A DNA stretch of 64,000 nt from Ricinus communis (GCF_019578655.1 NC_063256.1:15190001-15254000), one strand, 5' to 3'; numbered from the stretch's first letter, positions 1-11,799 are shown. Notes: generated from the sequence alone by a model not told the origin. Translations and numbers: made by a program.

Positions 1-2472
1 TACGGGGATGTTCTCTCATATTGACAAATATACCACTTTTTTAGGATTGTTTTCTCATGTTGAAAGATATACCCCTCTTACGGAGTTATTTTCTATTATT
101 GACAAATATACCTCTCTTACGGGGTTGTTCTCATATTGACAAATATACCCCTCTTACGGGGTTGTTTACTCTTACTTATAAATGTACCCCTCTTACGGGG
201 TTGTTTTCTCATATTTACAAATATACCAGCTTTTTGGGGTTGTTTTCTCTTGTTGAAAGATATATCCCTCTTACGGGGTTGTTTTCTAATATTGACAAAT
301 ATACTCCTCTTATGGGGTTGTTTTCTCATATTGAGAAATAGACCACTTTTTTAGGATTGTTTTCTCATGTTGAAAGATATACCCTTCTTAGGGGGTTGTT
401 TTCTAATATTGACAAATATACCGCTCTTGTGGGGTTGTTTTCTCATATTGACAAATATACTCTTCTAACGGGGTTGTTTTCTCATATTGAAAAATATACC
501 GCTCTTATGGGGTTGTTTTCTATTATTGACAAATATATCCCTATTACGGGGTTGTTTTCTCATATTAACAAAGATACCAAATTTTTGCGGTTGTTTTCTC
601 ATGTTGATAGATATACCCCTCTTACGGGGTTGTTTTCTAATATTGACAAATATACCTCTCTCTTACGTGGGTTTTCTCATATTGACAAATATTCCCCTCT
701 TATGGGGTTGTTTTCTCATATTGAGAGATATACCCCTCTTACGGGGTTGTTTTCTCATGTTGACAAATATACTAATTTTATGGGGTTGTTTTCTCATGTT
801 GAAAGATATACTCCTCTTATGTTGTTGTTTTCTAACATTGATAAATATACCCCTCTTACGGGGTTGTTTTCTAATATTGACAAATATACCCCTCTTACGG
901 GTTTGTTTTCTCATGTTAAGAAATATACCAATTTTTTGGGGTTGCTTTCACATGTTGAAACATATATCCCTCTTACGGGGTTGTTTACTAATATTGACAA
1001 TATACCCCTCTTACGGGGTTGTTCTCTCATATTGACAAATACACCACTTTTTTAGGATTGTTTTCTCATGTTGAAAGATATAATCCTCTTACGGGGTTGT
1101 TTTCTAATATTAATATATATACCCCTTTTATGGGGTTTGTTTCTCATATTGACAAAGATACCACTTTTTTTGGGGTGTTTTCTCTTGTTGTAAGATATAC
1201 CCCTCTTACAGGGTTATTTTCTAATATTGACAAATATACCCCTCTTACGAGGTTGTTTTCCCATATTGAAAAATATACCACATTTTAAGGATTATTTTCT
1301 CATGTTGACAAACATATCCTTATTACGGGGTTGTTTTCTAATATAGACAAATATACCCCTGTTACGGGGTTGTTTTCTAATATTGACAAATATATCCCTC
1401 TTACGGGGTTTTTTTCTCATATTGACAAAGATACCACTTTTTTGCGGTTGTTTTCTCATGTTGAAAGATATACCCCTTTTATGGGGTTATTTTCTAATAT
1501 TCACAAATATACCACTTTTTTAGGATTGTTTTCTCATGTTGAAAGATATACCCTTCTTAGGGGGTTGTTTTCTAATATTGACAAATATACCGCTCTTACG
1601 GGGTTGTTTTCACATATTGAAAAATATACCACGCTTACGTTGTTCTTTTCTAATATTGAAAAACATAACCCTCTTACGGGGTTGTTAATTAATATTAACA
1701 AATATACCCCTCTTATGGGGTTGTTTTCTAGTATTGCAAATATACCCCTCTTACGGGGTTGTTTTCTCATATTGACAGATATACCACTCTTTCGTGGTTG
1801 TTTTCTCATACTGACAAGCATACCAGTTTTTTGGGTTTGTTTTTTCATGTTGAAAGATATACCCCTCTTACGTTGTTGTTTTCTAATATTGACAAATATA
1901 CTTCTCTTTCAGGGTTGTTTTCTAAAATTGAAAAATATACCCCTCTTATGGTGTGGTTTTCTAATATTGACAAAGATACCACTTTTTTGGGGTTGTTTTC
2001 TCATGTTGAAAGATATACCCCTCTTAGGGAGTTATTTTCTAATATTGACAAATATACCTCTCTTACGGGGTTGTTCTCATATTGACAAATATACCCCTCT
2101 TACGGGGTTGTTTTCTCTTATTTATAAATGTACCCCTCTTACGGGTAGTTTTCTATTGACAAATATAACCCTCACGGGGTTATTTTCTAATATTGATAAA
2201 TATACCCTCTTCGAGGTTATATTCTCATATTGACAAATATATATGCCTCTTACGGGGTTGTTTTGTAATATTGACAGATATACCTCCCTTACAGGGTTGT
2301 TTTCTCATATTGACAAATATAACCCTCTTATGGGGTTGTTTTCTCTTATTTATAAATGTATCTCTCTTACGGGGCTGTTTTCTTATATTGATAAATATAC
2401 CACTTTTTTGGGGTTGTTTCCTCATGTTGAAAGATATATCCCTCTTACGGGGTTATTTTCTAATATTCACAA
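1..2472 (+). repeat. 39-bp satellite array, forward block
   Basis: This is a tandem array of a 39-bp monomer. A typical unit reads from TTGTTTTCTAATATTGACAA to TATACCCCTCTTACGGGG. Two monomer types alternate irregularly. One carries CCCCTCTTACGGGG, a small dyad. The other has an ACCACTTTTTTGGGG-like segment followed by CATGTTGAAAG. Because 39 bp is exactly 13 codons, several frames stay open for hundreds of bases and give long repetitive ORFs on both strands; I read these as a by-product of the period and not as genes. Monomers differ by scattered substitutions and small indels, so the array is not freshly amplified. It is the left part of one array whose right part lies at 27791-30331. Confidence 0.95.
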
Positions 2473-2920
2473 AACGACCTCGTAAGAGGGGTATATTTAT
2501 CAATATCATAAAACGACCCCGTAAGAGGAGTATATCTTTTAACATGAGAAAACAACCCTAAAAAACTGGTATATTTTCTAATACGAGAAAATAACCCCGT
2601 AAGAGGGGTATATTTGTCAATATGAGAAAATAACCCGTGAAATATGTGTCAATATTAAGAGGGGTATATCTTTCAACATGAGAAAACAACCCCAAAAACG
2701 TGGTATATTTTTTAATACGAGAAAACAACCACATAAGAGGGGACTATTTGTCAATATGAGAAAATAACCCCATAAGAGGGTATATTTGTCAATATTAGAA
2801 AACAACCCCGTAAGAGGGGTATATTTGTGAATATTGGAAAAGAACCCAGTAAGATGGGTATATCTTTCAAAATGAGAAAACAACCCTAAAAAATTGGTAT
2901 ATTTATCAATGTTAGAAAAC
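2473..2920 (-). repeat. 39-bp satellite array, inverted block
   Basis: From about 2472 the same monomer continues on the other strand (for example CCCCGTAAGAGGGGTATATT). The switch falls inside a monomer, after TTTCTAATATTCAC. The inverted block runs up to the insertion site of retrotransposon A and resumes at 27791 in the same orientation, so the orientation change came before the insertion. Confidence 0.93.
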
Positions 2921-2926
2921 AAACCT

Positions 2927-3169
2927 GATGCAACCAATGATGCATCTAAGTCAACTAGCATGGATCCACTAGCCTTTGGAGGACCAATGACACGAGCAAG
3001 GAGTAAAAAGTTCAAGCAAGTCTTAAATTCTTACTTGGAGCATGTTTTGAAGATGGCTAATGATGGTGCTTTTGATGTTTTTGATGATGATAACAATGCC
3101 TTGAAGATAGTAACATTAATTGCTATTAATGAGCAATTGAGGCAGAAGCTCATCTTTAATAAGGCGTGA
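2927..3169 (+). pseudogene. Polyprotein C-terminal tail encoded inside the 5' LTR of A
   Basis: An open frame of about 80 codons starts at the second base of the LTR and ends at a TGA. It includes GGPMTRARSKKF followed by a predicted helical stretch and an acidic segment. At the 3' LTR the integrase frame reads directly into the same sequence (26790 onward), so this is the LTR copy of the polyprotein's C-terminus, not a separate gene. Overlap of the pol C-terminus with the LTR is established for CRM-type chromoviruses. The 5' LTR copy keeps CGA (Arg) where the 3' LTR copy has TGA, so the intact tail survives only where it is not joined to integrase. Untranslated here except by chance. Confidence 0.7.
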
Positions 3170-3242
3170 CCACGCCTTACAACCTGTGAGCTACGCAGAA
3201 AGGGTGCAGAAGATTATAGTCAATAAGGCGTGACCATGCCTT
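3161..3242 (+). promoter_or_regulatory. Two copies of an AAGGCGTG/CACGCCTT dyad in the A LTR
   Basis: Positions 3161-3178 read AAGGCGTGACCACGCCTT, a perfect 8-bp inverted repeat with a 2-bp spacer. A second copy with one mismatch lies at 3225-3242. The same pair is found in the 3' LTR near 27024 and 27089. It lies upstream of the TATA box in U3, so a binding site is plausible, but nothing in the sequence shows which factor would bind. Confidence 0.5.
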
Positions 3243-3516
3243 ACAATCTATGAGCTGCTAGAACCTACAAAAAGAGCTTCAATTTTTTCAAGATAATTTC
3301 GTAATGGACCCATTTTTAGTTAATTTCCTCTATTTTTGGAAGTATTGGACAAAGAGAACTTCCTCCCATGAATTTAGGATTTTAATTAGAGTTAGATTAC
3401 TCTTTATCTTATCCTTCCTTATAAGGATAAGTTTAGCCGCATATTAGGAGTCTTTTAGGGTTTGATTTTTATTCCTTATCTCTTAGTCCTTTTTAGGGTT
3501 AGAATCATTTCAAGAC

Positions 3517-3529
3517 TCTATAAATAGAG
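3517..3529 (+). promoter_or_regulatory. TATA box of element A LTR
   Basis: CTATAAATAGAGC is a good plant TATA box, repeated at the same place in the 3' LTR (27382-27390). It would set the start of R about 30 bp downstream. Confidence 0.65.
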
Positions 3530-3794
3530 CTATATAATTCGGCCATAAGGCAATTAGATCAATAAATCATTTTGAATGAAGTTTATTTTCCTTGAGTTGT
3601 TAATTCTTGAATTTCTTGAGATTAAATTAACTTGTTTAGTTTAGTTTCACATCTACATGTTTGATCAATCAATTAACTTTTTATTAGTTTCTTAGGTTGT
3701 TTGAACATTCTTCATCTATTTACAACTAAAGGGCTTAGTAGTTCTATTGCTAAGTTTGTTAGTTCCATAATCAATTGCAAACTTTCAAGTTAGA

Positions 3795-5265
3795 TGATGT
3801 GCATAGAATACACACATCTAAATAGGGTCTTTAAGGCTGATTTTTTATACATTTGGATGTGAATTGGTCCCAGCACTCACCCTATGCGTCTATTTGTGTG
3901 CATTAGGTCCAAAAGAAGTCAAAGAGTGATAAAGGGAACAATTGGAGTAGAATTGGACGTCGAAGTTGCCAAAACAAGTCAAGTTTGCGCATGAGTAAGC
4001 TGAACACGGACGTGTTAGTTTTAACACTAGCCGTGTTCCCAACACGTTCTAAAGAGCAAGCCGTGTTCCCAACACAAGCACCAAAACGGGTCGTGTTGGG
4101 TGCATTTGACAACAGGAAAAAGAAGCGTTAAGGAGCACGACCACAGAGCGTAACACGACCATCAGTAGGGGGCCATGTTCTCGACACGCCCACAAATACC
4201 AGGCCGTGTTCCCAACACGGGCATCAACACGGCCATGTTCGTGGCAGCTGGATGAATTAATTAAAGGAAAGAAAAGAGGGAAACGAGAAAAAAGGGGGGT
4301 GAGGACGTCCCAAACTCTTTTCTTTTCTCTCTCTGAGGGTTTTCTAAGCTGGAACTAAGTAAAAAGGAGACTTGGACCAAGGTTTCAATTGGATTGGGCG
4401 AGGTTCATTGATTGGTTTCAACTCAAGCAAGAGGAACAAGAATCAATTCAAGATTGGGCAAGAGGAATTGGAGCTGTCTACTCTCATCCAAGGGTGTATT
4501 CGGGTTTCTCTACCTTTACTCATTGTTGTAATTGAATTCTTGTGGGTTTTGATAATGAACATGATTAGCTAAACTTGTTAACTCATTGGGGCTCTCTATC
4601 TAGGGATTTTAGTACTTAACTTTTGAATTGAATGTATTGATTTTCAATATTGGTTTGCAATGGAAGTGCTTATTGATTTGTTCCTCATATCTTGTTGAAT
4701 GATTATTGGAATTTGAATGTTCTTGAGAAAGACGTTTAGGTTTGGATTGTCCTTTGCAACCTAGAATTGAATTCGCCTAGAGATAGGGTGTTCATTCTAC
4801 CGGATTGAGAATTAACAACTCTCAATAGTGTTAAATGGTACATAATGCTAATTTGGATAATTAGAGTTAGGAAGAGATTTCAACCTAATTAATCTAAGTT
4901 AAGATGTTAGTGTCCTTGAGAAAGGCCTTAACTGCGTAGAGATTTTCCCACGGAAATTGAATTCAATCAATCAATTCCATCATCAGTTTCCATTTCCTAG
5001 AGACAAGAATTCCCAAGGGGTTATTCCTTAACTTGAATTAATCCTTCCCCAGTAGCCATAGTTAGATAACAATTATAGTAGCTTTAGTTCATTTCGTATT
5101 TAGCATTCAACGCCATTTTTAGGATTAGATAACACAGAAGATTGAGTAGGTTTAGGTTCACATGTTCTTTAGGGAATATGACACTTGGTACTCGCCGTTA
5201 GCTATACTCCACCGATAGGTACACTGCCTTAGGTCGTAGTATTGGTTTAGGATTTACCGCTATTA
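3795..5265 (+). repeat. Element B 5' LTR (family I)
   Basis: Length 1471 bp, against 1432 bp for the 3' LTR at 19047. It matches the LTRs of element C in reverse. The end reads CTATTA where the 3' LTR has CTATCA. It contains the palindrome cluster in U3, a long AT-rich region after it, and GATAGGTACACTGCC near the end, which is shared by all family-I LTRs. Confidence 0.92.
3990..4245 (+). promoter_or_regulatory. Cluster of ACACGGCCGTGT-like palindromes in family-I U3
   Basis: Short, imperfectly repeated palindromic words (for example TTAACACTAGCCGTGTTCCC, AACACGGGCATC) occur about every 20-40 bp. The same kind of cluster is at 7080-7290, 14210-14405, 19250-19480, 30535-30740, 39180-39365, 52130-52190, 56750-56890 and 62570-62760 in other family-I LTRs. 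The position upstream of the transcribed part suggests enhancer-like repeats; that is inference. Confidence 0.5.
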
Positions 5266-5271
5266 AGTTTT

Positions 5272-5289
5272 TGGAGCTGTTGCCGGAGA
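5272..5289 (+). other. Primer-binding site of B (tRNA-Asp type, degenerate)
   Basis: TGGAGCTGTTGCCGGAGA lies six bases after the LTR end. The better-preserved version at 50408 begins TGGCGCCGTTGCC, the complement of the 3' end of plant tRNA-Asp, the primer used by many Tat/Athila elements. Confidence 0.75.
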
Positions 5290-5523
5290 ACGGTTTTCTG
5301 TGAACTAAATTGAAATTTTGATATTTGTTAGTCCAATCATTTCTCTTTTTGTTTATAGTTTGTTTTCTATGTATAGTTTTTGTTTGAAAACTAGAGTGAA
5401 ATTTGCTATTTTTACTTTAGCCATTTTTTTATTGTTTTTATTTTTATTTATTTATTTATTTTATTTGTACATATTTATTTAGTTTAAGTTTATGATTCAG
5501 GTAGTGAATGATAATGAGGTTCA

Positions 5524-6036
5524 ATGCTAAATTCAAACTCTTTGTATGACGCGTTGGAAAATGGGATCAGGAACCAAGAGATTGGTATAAATTGGGATAC
5601 CCGTGCAACCTTAGCAGCTCGAGTGGAATCGTTTTGCAGGGCTACCGATCAACCCTCCACTCCTATTTTTTCATCTCAAGATTTTTATGAAATCTGTTGT
5701 GGTTTACATTTGAGTAATGATTGTCCATTGTACAGTGATGTTGCTCATTGTTCTTATAACTTTGAACAGGTGAATTATACAAGAAGCTGGCTAATAACTC
5801 GTATGAAAGCACCTGCAATCAAGAATGGAGCACTCATTCACCCTTTCGATGGAGCTTAGATGGCCAAGAACCACCAGGATTTCAGCAACTACATCAGCAG
5901 CCTAGTCTTGCACCTTCAACTCAAGATGAAAAGTTAGTTTCAAAGGAGCTGATGATAAGGTTCGTTGCAAGTCTTGATGATAGATTCCAACAAATAGAGA
6001 GGGTACTTGAAAGTTAACAAGCCTCAATTGAGAACA
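5524..6036 (+). pseudogene. Gag C-terminal half of element B, first part
   Basis: ATG at 5524 opens a 111-codon frame that includes a cysteine-rich piece (CCGLHLSNDCP) resembling the CX2CX4HX4C-like region of Tat/Athila gag, then an aromatic PPGF-type linker in a shifted frame and a coiled-coil-like segment. It matches the C-terminal half of Tat/Athila gag; the capsid (retrotrans_gag) half is missing. A frameshift after about codon 96 and a TAA in place of CAA near 6017 break it. It stops at the insertion of element C. Joining it to 14621, with one TSD copy removed, continues in frame through IENIE to HQVGL, which is unbroken in the F2 copy. Confidence 0.72.
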
Positions 6037-6041
6037 TAGAG

Positions 6042-7495
6042 TGATGGTTGTTATCTATGCAGCTATAATCTAAGGCAGTGTACCTATCGATGCAGTCTAG
6101 CACTAATGGCGAGTATCAAGGTCGTATTCCTCGGGAAAGTGAAAACCCAGAGTTACTCCTTTGTTCTCTGTTATATTAGCCTAAAATGAATGATGAATAA
6201 TTCCTAAATTAACTAATAGCTACTCTAATTGTTATCTAACTACGGCTACTAGGGAAGGATTAAATCAAGTTAAGGAATAACCCCTTGGGAATTATTGTCT
6301 CTAGGGAATGGAAACTAAAGATGGAATTGATTGATTGAATTCAATTTTCGTGGGAAAATCTCTATGCAATTAATGCCTTTCTCAAGGACATTAACATCTT
6401 AACTTAGATTAATTAGGCTGAAATCTCTTCCTAACTCTAATTATCCAAATTAGCATTATGTACCATTTAACACTACCGAGAGTTGTTAATTCTCAATCTG
6501 GTAGAACAAACACCCTATCTCTAGGCGAATTCAATTCTAGGTTGCAAAGACAATCCAAACCTAAACGTCTTTCTCAAGAACATTCAAATTCCAATAATCA
6601 TTCAACAAGATATGAAGAACAAATCAATAAGCACTTCCATTACAAACCAATATTGAAAATCAATATATTCAATTCAAAAGTTAAGTACTAAAATCCCTAG
6701 ATAGAGAGCCCCAATGGGTTAACAAGTTTAGCTAATCATGTTCATTATCAAAACCCATAAGAATTCAATTACAACAATGACTAAAGATAGAGAAACCTGA
6801 ATACACCCTTGGATGAGAGTAAACAGCTCCAATTCCTCTTGCCTAATCTTGAATCGATTCTTGTTCCTCTTGCTCGAATTGACACCAATCAACGAACCTC
6901 GCCAGGTCTTCAATCTTTGGAGGGAATCCAATTGAAACCTTGGTCCAAGTCTCCTTTTTCCTTGGTTCCAGGTCAGAAAACCCTTATAGAGAGAAAAATT
7001 AGGGTTTGGGACGTTCTCCCCTGTCCTCCTTTTTTTTTTCCTCTTGCTCTTTCTTTTAATTAATTTGTCTTGCCACAGCGAACATGGCCGTGTTGATGCC
7101 CATGTTGGAACATGGGCTGGTGTTGATGGGTGTGTTTAGAACACGGCCCCGTGCTTATGCCCGTGTTACTTTCTGTGGTCGTGCTCCTTAATGCTTCTTT
7201 TTCTTTGATGTCGAACGCACCCAACACGACCCGTTTTGGTGCCCGTGTTAGGAACACGGTTAGTGTTAAAACCAACACGGCCATGTTCAGATTAGGGATG
7301 CGCGAACTCGACTTGTTTCGGCAACTTTGACGTCTAATTCTGCTCTAATTCTTCCCTTTATCATTTTTTGACTTTTTTTGGACCTAAAGCACACAAACAA
7401 ACGCATTGGGTGAGTGTTGGGACCAATTCACATCCAAATGTACATAAATTCTGCCTTAAAATCCCTATTTAGATGTGTGTATTCTACGCACATCA
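6042..7495 (-). repeat. Element C 3' LTR (family I)
   Basis: Length 1454 bp; begins TGATGG and ends CACATCA on the + strand. It is closely similar to 13173-14615. The palindrome cluster is at 7080-7290. Confidence 0.9.
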
Positions 7496-7535
7496 AATTA
7501 CCCCACACTTAGCTCATTGCTTGTCCTCAAGCAAT
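7496..7535 (-). other. Polypurine tract and adjacent hairpin of C
   Basis: On the minus strand GTGTGGGGTAATT directly precedes the 3' LTR. Next to it, 7516-7535 is a perfect 8-bp inverted repeat with a 4-base loop (ATTGCTTG and CAAGCAAT on the minus strand, loop AGGA). The same arrangement is at 19008 in B and 40994 in D. Confidence 0.7.
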
Positions 7536-8986
7536 CAAAAGTAAAATAAGGAAAATAAACCAATAAGGAACGACACTTAAACTGATAAACAAGCTAGAGA
7601 GCTCCTACACATATCCTTAACAAGCATAAGTCAAGCAAAAAGAAACGAAGCAATCAATTCAATCATCACAACCAAAATGCTATTGATTCACAAAATACTA
7701 TCTCAACAAAATTATTCAGAACCAACTCCTCACAAGATTCACTCTAAGTCACTCAAAGTGTTTAAAGGATAGTGTTAAATCGCTCAATGCATCAAATACT
7801 GCCTTACTTACTATATGCTTGCTCTTAAATCCTACTCCTACCACTTATGGAGAGTCAACAACCATGTTAAAAGGTCTTTATAAGGGTTGTAATAGGGATT
7901 AGATAAGGGTAGGTAAATTTGGTAAGAGTTGAACCTATGGTGTTCTGCAATGAGATAAATGACCTGCACACAAGCCACAATAATCACAAGGGGTAAACAA
8001 TGGTCAGTAGTCCAAGGTGGGAAATAGGAATCAAGTCAAAATGTAAACTCCGAAAAGTAATTAAACAATTAGCTCACTTACTTTCTTTCTTTTCATCGCC
8101 CTTCCCTCTTATTCTTCTTAATATTTTTTTTCTTCTTTTATTTATTTATTTATTTATTTTTCTCATAAGGGAAGAACATTCATATAATAGAGTGAATTTC
8201 TTTTGGATTGAAGGAAGCTGCTACAAGATTCCAATGCTATTCCCAAGATAAAAATTCCCAATAAAAACAACTCATATGCAAAATCATAGCCCAAAGCAGA
8301 ATAAAACTAAGTGGTAATGAAATATGATAAAAAATGGTGAAAGAGGGGGTTATCTACAGAATCAATAAACGAATGAAGCCTATTTGGCTAGAATAAAAAA
8401 CCTAAGTGCCTCTATCATACCAAAGTGTTAAACTCTCCTTGTGGCCCTCATAAGCATTACCGAGCAAGTTCTAAAAGTAAAGATAGTAATTAGCACTCTC
8501 AAGAAGAAATAGATTAAAGCATGTAAAGAGTATGCTTACAATTGAGGCTCAATTTCTCACAAGTGTGCTTTTTGAGTAGGTTCCAAATAAAAATCATCAA
8601 AATAGAATTAAATAAACCTAAGCAACTTAGTGCAAAACTCAAACTAATTAAATTACATTCTTCCCCAAGACTGAACACTATCGGTTTTACCCGATCATAT
8701 GGACATAAACAGGGATTCCAAATCAAGTCAACAGTAAGAGCATCGAAACAAAGTGAAAATTTTCAAAATTTTACAAAAAATTGCATAAAGAATAGACAAA
8801 TAACTGAGATGGGATAAATGAAATGCGATATATATACTAGAAAAGGATCTAAATTTCATATACAAGAAAATAAAAGCATGAAAACAAGTGTATATAAATA
8901 TCACCACCCCACACTCGAAGGACACACTGTCCCCAGTGTACAAGATATAAGAAATGAAAAAGGAAAAAGAGCTAATACTGCCCTGA
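7536..8986 (-). other. Long 3' untranslated region of C
   Basis: About 1.45 kb between the Athila-type ORF and the PPT with no supported ORF. It holds a TTTA microsatellite (about 8135-8160), a conserved dyad at 8680-8695 (ATCGGTTTTACCCGAT) and a second conserved dyad at 8924-8939 (ACACTGTCCCCAGTGT). Both dyads recur at the same place in B, F and F2. Confidence 0.6.
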
Positions 8987-10630
8987 CTATGGCTCCAGAG
9001 TGAAAAAAGATGCATCATTAGGGATATCAGGGCGTTGGCTGGTCTGTGGTGGAGGAGTGGCTGCTCTCTGAGGGTCGGAAGTAGTGTCACATGCAGAAGC
9101 TGGTGAATCAGAGTCAATAGGAGGCTCGTTAGGCTGCTGTGGTGAAAGGTGCTCAGTCGGAGAGGGAGGGTTGGTTGGATCATCCGCTAGCAGGATGTCA
9201 AAATGGCTCTGTACTAGAACCCGGCACTGTGGAATGGCAGGGGCATAGTCTGTAGGAAAAATATCATCAAACATGTCTTTGGCCATAGAGGCCTCTAACC
9301 TACCGCCCTGCTCAATCAGGGCCTGAAGCATAGCCCTCTGCCTCTCAAATTGAGCCATCATCTGGCTCTAAAATTCATCTTGACGCTATAAAAGGTCCTG
9401 TTGAAAAGCCTCTACTCTAATGAAGTGCTGCTGTTGCTCCTCTGCCAACATCTGCACTCTAAGCTGCAGCTCTCTAAACTCAATTGGGGAGACTCCTAAA
9501 AAAGTTGATGAAGACCTAGAAGGAGCTGAAGTAGACGGCCTGGAGGAAGACTCTGGAATATAAGAAGAAGGGGGTGGAACATCCTGTGTACCAGAGGCTC
9601 GTGGAGCAGGTCGCTCCTCTCTGAGTGCTACCAAGAGAGCACTCCTCAATCTATACTTTGGTCCTAGCGGACCCTGCCTAAGAGTCACCATCCCCATACT
9701 AACCAACTGTGGAAGTCCCAACCTCTCCATCACCCCCAGCTCTGTGAAATGTGGTATCGCCTCCTCCAAGACTCCTAAGCTCCTAGCCAGCCGAGTAATG
9801 TAATTTCCAGAATAGAAAAATACCTTCTTTGAGTTGTTGCAGAAGGCACTGATCTGTATGGCCAACAAGTATCCCATGTCGTCGGACTGGTGCTGGTGCA
9901 TGCTGTAAAGTATAAACAGGTCCGGCTAGGTAACTACACCACCGCTATCTCCCCTGCCAATGAAGGTCCTAGCCAGCAATGCATGCAAGTACCGCAATCC
10001 CTCAGGCAAGTTAGACGCCTTGGAATGGCTAGCACTGTACCCCTCAGTGTTATCAGAAATCTCGGCCCACATCTGCAGATATGACACACCAGGCGTGTGT
10101 ATACAACGACTATATACCTCCCCAGCTGCATCCTCATCAGTTCACAAACCCAAGTGTACCCCAAAGTGTTGTACACTCATCGTGAAAGTCTGCTCTGCTA
10201 GTCTAAAACTGATTGCATCTGGTTGCTGAAAGTCCCGCAACTAGTTCTGCAGAAAGAAGGTGGTAGCAAACTCCACAATCAACTCCCTATATGTCGGTTC
10301 AACTATCTCAAAGAAATGCTAAAATGGGGGCGTCTCAAGATATCGGCAGACTGCAACTACAAGTTCGACAGTCTCTAGTGTTGGCCAATCTATTCTATGC
10401 CCCTTTCCCAAATCTCTGTGCCTCATCGATTGGTATCTCTGCTCGAAGGTGGGCTGCCCTTGGAAAAGTAGGAATCGTTGGCCACGGACGATCGAGAGGA
10501 AGAGGAACCATCGGTCCGCATCCTCTTGTAAACTCCTGATCCTCGTCTGGTGGACATGATACTTGAAAAAGAAATTTTTAGTACTAAGGATCAACGAAAT
10601 TCTGGCAGCATAATGGCATAAAATTGACAA
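8987..10630 (-). pseudogene. Athila-type ORF of element C, broken
   Basis: On the minus strand, reading from about 10630 to 8987 in changing frames. The N-terminal part includes EPTYRELIVEFATTFFL, the middle YITRLARSLGVLEE, and the C-terminus a Ser/Pro-rich and coiled-coil region ending at a stop after TLEP. It resembles the plant 'Athila ORF-1-like / plant transposon protein' domain, whose function is unknown. At least three frame changes and in-frame stops fall between about 10320 and 9900. It lies downstream of the place where pol would be, the slot occupied by env-like ORFs in Athila elements; an env role is not shown by the sequence. Confidence 0.62.
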
Positions 10631-10639
10631 ACTGAACGA

Positions 10640-11780
10640 TTCAACTCGATCAAGTTAAACCGCTCAATGTCCTGCAAAGAAACTTTAATCCACAATACTG
10701 CCAACCAATGCTAACCAATTAAATTTTCAATTCATCCATATGAATCCATCACAAGGCAAACCAACAAGTTAATATAGAACAGACACACAGAGAGTCGACT
10801 ACATATTATAGAGCCTATTGTTTAGTGTCCACCAATAATAATAGAGAGGAAAACAAGGAATTAATCACAAACATGAACAATGGTAGAAAAGAAAAACGGA
10901 AAATGTGAACAAGTTAAGTATATAAACTAAATTAAAGGAAACAAAAGAAAATTTAAACACAAACATGAATGTAAACCAATGCACCAAATAATAAAATAAA
11001 ATAAAAATTCAAACACAAATTTGAACACACAGAAAACATAAATTCGAACTAATATCAAAATCAAAAACAAAGAATGGAAAATGAAGTTGGAGGGAACTTA
11101 CTTGACAAACGCAATATCCAAAGCTTTCAAGATGAGAATAAAAAGGGAGAGAGCAAGAGAGAAGAGAATTGCCAAAAATTTTGGCCATTTTGAAATGAAT
11201 TCGTACATATAGGCAGTGACCGGAACACGTCCGTGTTCATTAACAAGGGTCGTGTTCATGAACACGGTCTGGATATTAGCCTGTGTTGAGTGAAGTTAAA
11301 CGTGCTGACTCACTAACTTCTATGAAAACACCCGTGTTTAGGAAATACAGGAACGTGTTACCAACATGGTCGGGCATAAATTCCCGTGTTACCTTCTGTG
11401 CACGTGCTCATCTTTAATTTGATTTTGCGCAAATAGAACACGGTCTGTGTTGATACAACATGGAGCGTGTTTCCAACACGGTTTAGGGTTTATGGCCGTG
11501 TTACCTTCTGTGAATGTGTCCCCTTAAAGTTTTGTTTTCTGCAATTAGAACACGGTCAGCATAGATAAACGTGCTAGTAACACTGTTTTGAACACGCCCA
11601 TGTTGAGCTCCAAAAACTGCAAAACTTGAGATTCTCAGCACTTTCTCACTCTTTCTCACCTGCACAACCAATAAGTCCTCAACTCATACACTCAACATAA
11701 ATAAAACTTAACAAAAACAAACTGTAAAATCTAATCAAACTAAGTTCACAATGAAAGGGTAGAATATTATAAATGAAAAA
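10640..11780 (-). promoter_or_regulatory. Internal leader of C: palindrome cluster, TATA-like box, splice-donor-like site
   Basis: There is no credible ORF here. Reading the minus strand, 11600-11215 is a cluster of ACACGG/CCGTGT palindromes, followed by GCCTATATGTAC (about 11213-11202), a pyrimidine-rich leader, and AAGTAAGT (11103-11096), which would be a good 5' splice site. An AT-rich stretch then leads to the Athila-type ORF. Element D shows the same order at 42450-43320. I infer a separate promoter, and possibly an intron, for the downstream ORF. Confidence 0.42.
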
Positions 11781-11799
11781 TAGAATTTAGGGTGCCTCC

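Larger units (their letters stand above)
2926..3794 (+). repeat. Element A 5' LTR, left part (interrupted)
   Basis: Begins TGATGCAACCAA and matches the 3' LTR at 26790 onward with a few percent differences by eye. It is cut by element B immediately after TTTCAAGTTAGA, where the 3' LTR reads straight on into TTTTGGGGCGAC. The remaining 128 bp of this LTR are at 20484-20611. Confidence 0.93.

Noticed and set aside
1..2920. CRISPR-like regular repeats
   Set aside because: The units are contiguous without unique spacers, and the window is plant DNA; this is a satellite.
4372..4572. Small recurring frame (MNMISxx type) at 4372, 6728, 19556, 38823, 62725
   Set aside because: It is the same R/U5 stretch of family-I LTRs seen in each copy; no sign of selection on the protein, and it is interrupted in several copies.
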